From Bryobacterales bacterium (lineage in GTDB: Bacteria; Acidobacteriota; Terriglobia; Bryobacterales; UBA6623): 64,000 nt of DNA. The translations under genes were made by a program, and so were the position numbers. The stretch is from assembly GCA_026713545.1 (NCBI GenBank), contig JAPOOG010000132.1, positions 1-64,000 of the forward strand. Direction: 5' to 3'. Below the pieces are notes generated by a model. That model did not search any database. It worked only from the letters and a program-made list of their open reading frames with translations, and had not been told where the DNA came from. Within the stretch, counting starts at the first letter, position 1. The number at the start of each line of letters is the position of its first letter. Of this stretch, positions 60,237-64,000 are shown one piece after another.

Positions 60237-61349
60237 GTGAATCCAAACGGCAACGCACACGTAGAATTCGAGGGTGTCAACAAAAGCTACGACGGGCAGA
60301 CGGATGTGGTGCGGAATCTGAATCTGAGGGTGCAGAAGGGGGAATTTCTAACCCTGCTAGGGCCGTCCGGCTCAGGTAAGACCACGTGTCTCATGATGCT
60401 CGCCGGCTTCGAAATGCCCACGACAGGCACGATCCGCATTGACGGACGCTCCGTTCACAATCTGCCACCTCACAAGCGCGGCATGGGTATGGTTTTCCAG
60501 AACTACGCGCTGTTTCCTCATATGTCAGTGGGCGGGAACCTCTCTTTTCCTCTGGAGGTGCGCGGGCTGAATCCGGAGCAGCGCCGCGAGCGGATAAGAA
60601 AGGCCCTGGAAATGGTTCGTTTAGACGGACTGCAGGAGCGGCGTCCCGCTGAACTTTCCGGTGGTCAGCAACAGCGAGTGGCCATAGCCCGCGCACTCGT
60701 ATTCGAGCCCAGTCTCGTTCTGATGGATGAACCCCTGGGCGCCCTTGATCGCCGCCTGCGGGAGGAACTGCAATATGAGATCCGACGCATCCAGCGCAGC
60801 CTGAAAGTGACCATCGTGTATGTCACCCATGACCAGCAAGAAGCGATGGTGATGTCGGATCGCGTAGCCGTCTTTCAACAAGGGCGCATCGAGCAAGTGG
60901 CTTCACCCGAAGCAATCTACGAAGAACCGGAACGCCGATTCGTCGCCCGCTTTATCGGTGAAAACAACCTGCTGCCTGGAAAGGTCACTGCCGTTGAAGG
61001 TGATCTCTGCCAAGTGGAGATCGAAGGCGCTATCGTCAAGGCGTTCCGCGTGGCCCCGTGTCGTCCCGGCGACATGGTGACACTAGCCATTCGTCCGGAG
61101 CGAGTGTGCGTCGCTCCCGATCCACAGGTCTACAGCAACGAGCTGGAAGCCAAGATCGAGGACCTCGTTTTTCTGGGCGACCATCTCCGGCTGCGCATGA
61201 ACGTGCACGGCAGATCGGACTTCATCGTCAAAATTCCCAACATTGTGGGTCACGGCGCGGTGTTGGAGGGGGACCGGGTACGCATTGGTTGGACACCGAC
61301 GGATTGCCGGGCTCTGGAACCTATTGGGGAGATGGGAGTCACCCTTTGA
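60237..61349 (+). CDS. potA: Polyamine-type ABC transporter ATP-binding protein
   Basis: A 370-residue PotA/CysA-like ATPase with Walker A GPSGSGKTT, Q-loop VFQNYALFPHMSVGGN, signature LSGGQQQRVAIARAL, Walker B LVLMDEPLGALD, the switch histidine in VTHDQQEA and a C-terminal TOBE domain (FVARFIGENNLLPGKVTA onward). It energises import together with the permeases encoded downstream. The start is GTG at 60237, with AAAGGA ten bases before it. The stop overlaps the next start as TTGA. The gene organisation and permease types favour a putrescine/spermidine-like substrate, but related importers take other cations or organic acids. Confidence 0.9.
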   Translation: MNPNGNAHVEFEGVNKSYDGQTDVVRNLNLRVQKGEFLTLLGPSGSGKTTCLMMLAGFEMPTTGTIRIDGRSVHNLPPHKRGMGMVFQNYALFPHMSVGGNLSFPLEVRGLNPEQRRERIRKALEMVRLDGLQERRPAELSGGQQQRVAIARALVFEPSLVLMDEPLGALDRRLREELQYEIRRIQRSLKVTIVYVTHDQQEAMVMSDRVAVFQQGRIEQVASPEAIYEEPERRFVARFIGENNLLPGKVTAVEGDLCQVEIEGAIVKAFRVAPCRPGDMVTLAIRPERVCVAPDPQVYSNELEAKIEDLVFLGDHLRLRMNVHGRSDFIVKIPNIVGHGAVLEGDRVRIGWTPTDCRALEPIGEMGVTL

Positions 61350-62503
61350 CTGCTTGTCCCAACGCGGGGCGGATGCGCCGTGAGAGCGGCGCTCGATCCC
61401 GCGCAACGCCGCTCGGAGCCGCCCCCCGAACACCGCCGGTCATCCTCTTGATCTTCCTGCTGATCTGGAGCCAACCACCGACAAGCGCCGAATCGCTGAC
61501 CGTCGTTTCCTGGGGCGGCTCCTACGCCCGGGCATGCACGAAGGCCTATCACGAGCCCTTCACCGCCAACAGCGGGATCAAAATTCGCTTGGAGGACTAC
61601 AACGGCGGCCTAGCTCAGATCCGCGCCCAAGTCGAGACCGGCAACATCCACTGGGACGTCGTGGATTTGGAAATAGCAGACGCAGTGCTGGCCTGTGACG
61701 AAGGACTGCTGGAATTCATCGAAGCCGGCGATCTCCCACCGGGTCCGGACGGCACACCCGCCGCTCAGGACTTCCTTCCTGACACGTTCACCGAGTGCAG
61801 CGTAGGAACCACGTTCTACTCCACGATCTTTGCCTACAACCGGGAGAACTTCTCCGGCGGCGAACCTGCCACGATCGAAGACTTCTTCGACATGAAAAGA
61901 TTCCCGGGGCGCCGCGGGATGCGGCGCACTCCCCAGGTCAACCTCGAGTTTGCGCTGATGGCGGATGGCGTGCCTCTGGACCAAGTGTATGCCACGCTCA
62001 GCACGGCGGAGGGCGTAGACCGGGCTTTTCGCAAGCTGGATACGATCAAGGAACACATCGTGTGGTGGACCGCCGGAGCACAGCCGCCGCAGATGCTGGC
62101 AGACGGTGAGGTGGTGATGAGCACGGCCTACAACGGCCGTATCTTCAACGCCCAGGTACTGGAGAATCAGCCCTTCACCGTGGTTTGGGATGGTCAGGTC
62201 CTGGACAAGGGGCAACTGGCCATCATCTACGGGACACCGAGGCTGAAAGCCGCACGAAGATTCCTTGCCTTTGCGGCGAAATCCGAGTCCATGGCACGAC
62301 TTGGCCGCTATATCTCCTACAGTCCGGTCCGGCGGTCCGGATCAGCATTGATCACGACTCACATCGAGACAGGCGTAGACATGAAGCCACACATGCCGAC
62401 CACTCCCGAGAACATGACTCGCGCCCTGCACAATGACTGGGAATGGTGGAGCGATCACGTGGACGAAATGAACGAGCGGTTCAGCGCATGGATGGCACGC
62501 TGA
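61346..62503 (+). CDS. ABC transporter substrate-binding protein (polyamine type)
   Basis: A 385-residue periplasmic binding protein of the PotD/family 1 kind. An N-terminal signal (TPPVILLIFLLIWSQPPTSA) leads into LTVVSWGGSYARACTKAYHEPF, followed by QIRAQVETGNIHWDVVDLEIADA (shortened), the hinge region FYSTIFAYNRENF and RRFLAFAAKSESMARLGRYISYSPV near the end. The start is taken as TTG at 61346, overlapping the ATPase stop, because GGGAG lies 6 bases before it; ATG at 61373 is the alternative. It overlaps the permease start by 16 bases. Similar proteins bind polyamines, and the binding-site acids cannot be confirmed by eye. Confidence 0.87.
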   Translation: MTACPNAGRMRRESGARSRATPLGAAPRTPPVILLIFLLIWSQPPTSAESLTVVSWGGSYARACTKAYHEPFTANSGIKIRLEDYNGGLAQIRAQVETGNIHWDVVDLEIADAVLACDEGLLEFIEAGDLPPGPDGTPAAQDFLPDTFTECSVGTTFYSTIFAYNRENFSGGEPATIEDFFDMKRFPGRRGMRRTPQVNLEFALMADGVPLDQVYATLSTAEGVDRAFRKLDTIKEHIVWWTAGAQPPQMLADGEVVMSTAYNGRIFNAQVLENQPFTVVWDGQVLDKGQLAIIYGTPRLKAARRFLAFAAKSESMARLGRYISYSPVRRSGSALITTHIETGVDMKPHMPTTPENMTRALHNDWEWWSDHVDEMNERFSAWMAR

Positions 62504-63687
62504 AGACAGTTCGGCTGCGGGCGGCAGTACCGGTACTGCCGCTGGTGGCCTTCATCCTGGTGACCTTCATCGCTCCACTGGCGACCATGCTGGTGCGTAG
62601 CGTCTACGACCCTCTAGTTGCCGGAGCGATGCCCGAAACCCTCTTCCTGTTGAGTGAATGGGATGGCAAGAGCATCCCAAGAGAGGCCGTGTTCGAGGCG
62701 GCTGTGCGTGAGTTGTTGGGGGCTCGCCAAGCACGAAATCTAGGACGGGTCGTAACCCGCATCAACCGCGTTCAGCCGGGGATGCGCAGCGTAATCATGA
62801 AGAGCGTGCGCAAGCTGCGCAGGATATCGGGCAGCGATTCCTGGCGTGACACTCTGATCGACATGGATCCCGCCTGGGGCAAAGCGCAAACCTGGCAAGC
62901 GATTCGCCGCACGGGAGAGCGTTTCACGATGAGGCACTACCTGCACGCGCTGGATCTGGATCGCGGCCCTGGCGGCGGTATCGTCCGGCAAAAACCCGAG
63001 CGGCGCATCTACATGCCCCTGCTCGGGCGCACGCTGGCGGTGAGCCTGAGCATCACAGCGCTGTGCCTGCTACTCGGCTATCCCGTGGCCTATCTTATCG
63101 CGCATGCACCTCACCGATGGACCAACCTGCTGTTGCTGTTGGTGCTGGTTCCCTTCTGGACTTCGTTACTGGTGCGGACAACTTCCTGGATCGTGTTGCT
63201 GCAAACACGAGGAGTGATCAACGATGCGCTGGTGGCGCTCGGACTGATTGCTGAAGAGAACCGGATCGCCATGATCTACAACATGACCGGCACGGTGGTG
63301 GCTATGACGCACGTACTACTACCCTTCATGGTGCTGCCGCTTTATTCGGTCATGCGCACCATTCCGCCGCTCTACATGAATGCGGCGGCTACCCTGGGGG
63401 CGAGCTTCCCGAGGGCATTCTGGCGTGTTTACTGGCCCCAGACGCAGCCCGGCGTGTTTGCTGGATCACTCCTCGTATTCATTTTGGCAATCGGGTACTA
63501 CATCACTCCCGAACTGGTGGGCGGACGAAGTGGACAGCTCATCTCCAACATGATCGCGTACCACATGCAACAATCGCTCAACTGGGGACTGGCCGCGGCG
63601 CTCAGCGGCATCCTGCTGCTGTGCGTGTTCGTGATCTATCTGATCTACGATCGCGTCGTCGGAATCGAACGCATGAAATTGGGTTGA
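62488..63687 (+). CDS. potB: ABC transporter permease PotB-like, with long periplasmic insert
   Basis: A 399-residue inner-membrane permease, about 110 residues longer than typical PotB. TM1 (PVLPLVAFILVTFIAPLATM) is followed by roughly 130 hydrophilic residues (about 45-170, with VTRINRVQPGMRS and YLHALDLDRGPGGG) before TM2 (LLGRTLAVSLSITALCLLLGYP). The EAA loop AAATLGASFPRAFWRVYWPQTQPG (shortened: LGASFPRAFWRVYWP) that docks on the ATPase is intact. The inserted segment lies on the periplasmic side and might contact the binding protein. It overlaps the binding-protein gene and starts at ATG 62488. Alternative longer starts exist in frame. Confidence 0.88.
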   Translation: MDGTLKTVRLRAAVPVLPLVAFILVTFIAPLATMLVRSVYDPLVAGAMPETLFLLSEWDGKSIPREAVFEAAVRELLGARQARNLGRVVTRINRVQPGMRSVIMKSVRKLRRISGSDSWRDTLIDMDPAWGKAQTWQAIRRTGERFTMRHYLHALDLDRGPGGGIVRQKPERRIYMPLLGRTLAVSLSITALCLLLGYPVAYLIAHAPHRWTNLLLLLVLVPFWTSLLVRTTSWIVLLQTRGVINDALVALGLIAEENRIAMIYNMTGTVVAMTHVLLPFMVLPLYSVMRTIPPLYMNAAATLGASFPRAFWRVYWPQTQPGVFAGSLLVFILAIGYYITPELVGGRSGQLISNMIAYHMQQSLNWGLAAALSGILLLCVFVIYLIYDRVVGIERMKLG

Positions 63688-63688
63688 A

Positions 63689-64000
63689 ATGGCAACCATC
63701 AGAGGGCGATGGGAGAACGTCGGCCGACTTTCCTATCTGATTTTCTGCACGGCCGTGCTGCTGTTCCTGGTCGCGCCGATTCTAGTCATCGTCCCGCTCA
63801 GCTTCAATGTGGAACCGTATTTCACCTTCACCGAGGGGATGCTGGCACTGGACCCTCAAGCCTATTCGCTCCGCTGGTACCGGAGCGTTTTCGGAGATGA
63901 ACAGTGGTTGTTGGCGATGGTCAACAGCTTGACCATCGGGATCTCGGCGACCGTGCTGGCAACCACTCTGGGCACCCTGGCGGCGCTGGGACTGGCCAAC
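63689..64000 (+). CDS. potC: ABC transporter permease PotC-like (5-prime part)
   Basis: 104 codons are visible before the window ends. They begin MATIRGRWENVGRLSYLIF, have a first membrane helix (CTAVLLFLVAPILVIVPLSF), then YFTFTEGMLALDPQAYSLRWYRSVFGDEQWLLAMVNSL (shortened: YSLRWYRSVFGDEQW), typical of PotC permeases, and the start of TM2 (TIGISATVLATTLGTLAALG). It is one base after the potB stop (TGA-A-ATG) and completes the importer with the ATPase, binding protein and first permease. The EAA loop lies outside the window. Confidence 0.9.
   Translation, partial: MATIRGRWENVGRLSYLIFCTAVLLFLVAPILVIVPLSFNVEPYFTFTEGMLALDPQAYSLRWYRSVFGDEQWLLAMVNSLTIGISATVLATTLGTLAALGLAN

Noticed and set aside
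1-64000. CRISPR arrays, rRNA genes, phage structural genes, toxin-antitoxin pairs
   Set aside because: None was seen: no regularly spaced repeats, no ribosomal RNA motifs and no phage or toxin signatures in either strand.

Overview
The window looks like a chromosomal segment of a moderately GC-rich Gram-negative bacterium, most likely an acidobacterium of the Solibacter/Bryobacter kind. The grounds are two Planctomycete/Acidobacteria-type cytochrome c proteins with DUF1549/DUF1553, a DUF1501 partner, a carboxypeptidase-regulatory-like TonB receptor, a bacillithiol gene pair, folate-dependent TrmFO and many Tat-type signal peptides. The assignment rests on family content read by eye; no rRNA gene is present. 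Recognisable promoters share one pattern: TTGAC-like -35, 17-18 bp spacer, TACAAT/TAGAAT-like -10 (tatA, rimP, tRNA-Phe, the iron operon).

Layout. 1-5.2 kb: edge of an IS630-type transposase, a membrane protein, rhomboid protease, tatA, HU (minus strand), then trmFO-xerC. 5.3-8.8 kb (minus): an ABC-2 exporter pair and an exported SelA-like PLP protein with an extra beta-rich C-terminal domain. 9-17.3 kb (plus): PutA-type proline catabolism, a PSD1 protein, an exported sugar isomerase-like protein, an NSS amino acid transporter. 17.3-21.7 kb (minus): DUF1501 plus a second PSD1 protein with two haem sites. 22.2-24.6 kb: ypdA, bshA (bacillithiol) and tRNA-Phe. 24.9-29.4 kb: lipoprotein amidohydrolase, an ECF sigma/anti-sigma/Spy-like cluster, a flavin-binding protein and a DUF4159 protein.

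29.5-33.6 kb holds the most distinctive unit: a promoter with a DtxR-like operator at its start site, a DtxR/MntR regulator, a membrane-anchored second DtxR-like protein carrying two FeoA domains, and FeoB split into separate GTPase and permease genes. The genes overlap or nearly touch, so iron sensing, FeoA function and ferrous iron uptake are probably one transcript. 33.7-40.6 kb: exported sialidase-like protein, DUF3386 protein, TonB receptor, three small unknown genes and a PQQ-like propeller. 41-47.2 kb: rimP-nusA-infB-DUF503-apbE behind a promoter and an intrinsic-terminator-like hairpin.

47.2-58.5 kb: a long non-coding stretch, a Tsx-like porin, an ammonium transporter, a partner-switching module (SpoIIE phosphatase with duplicated sensor, RsbW kinase, STAS antagonist), a LamG protein and an NlpC/P60 lipoprotein. 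58.5-60.2 kb is mostly decayed and contains a TonB-receptor remnant. 60.2-64 kb: a polyamine-type ABC importer (ATPase, binding protein, two permeases, the last cut by the window end) behind a leader rich in inverted repeats.
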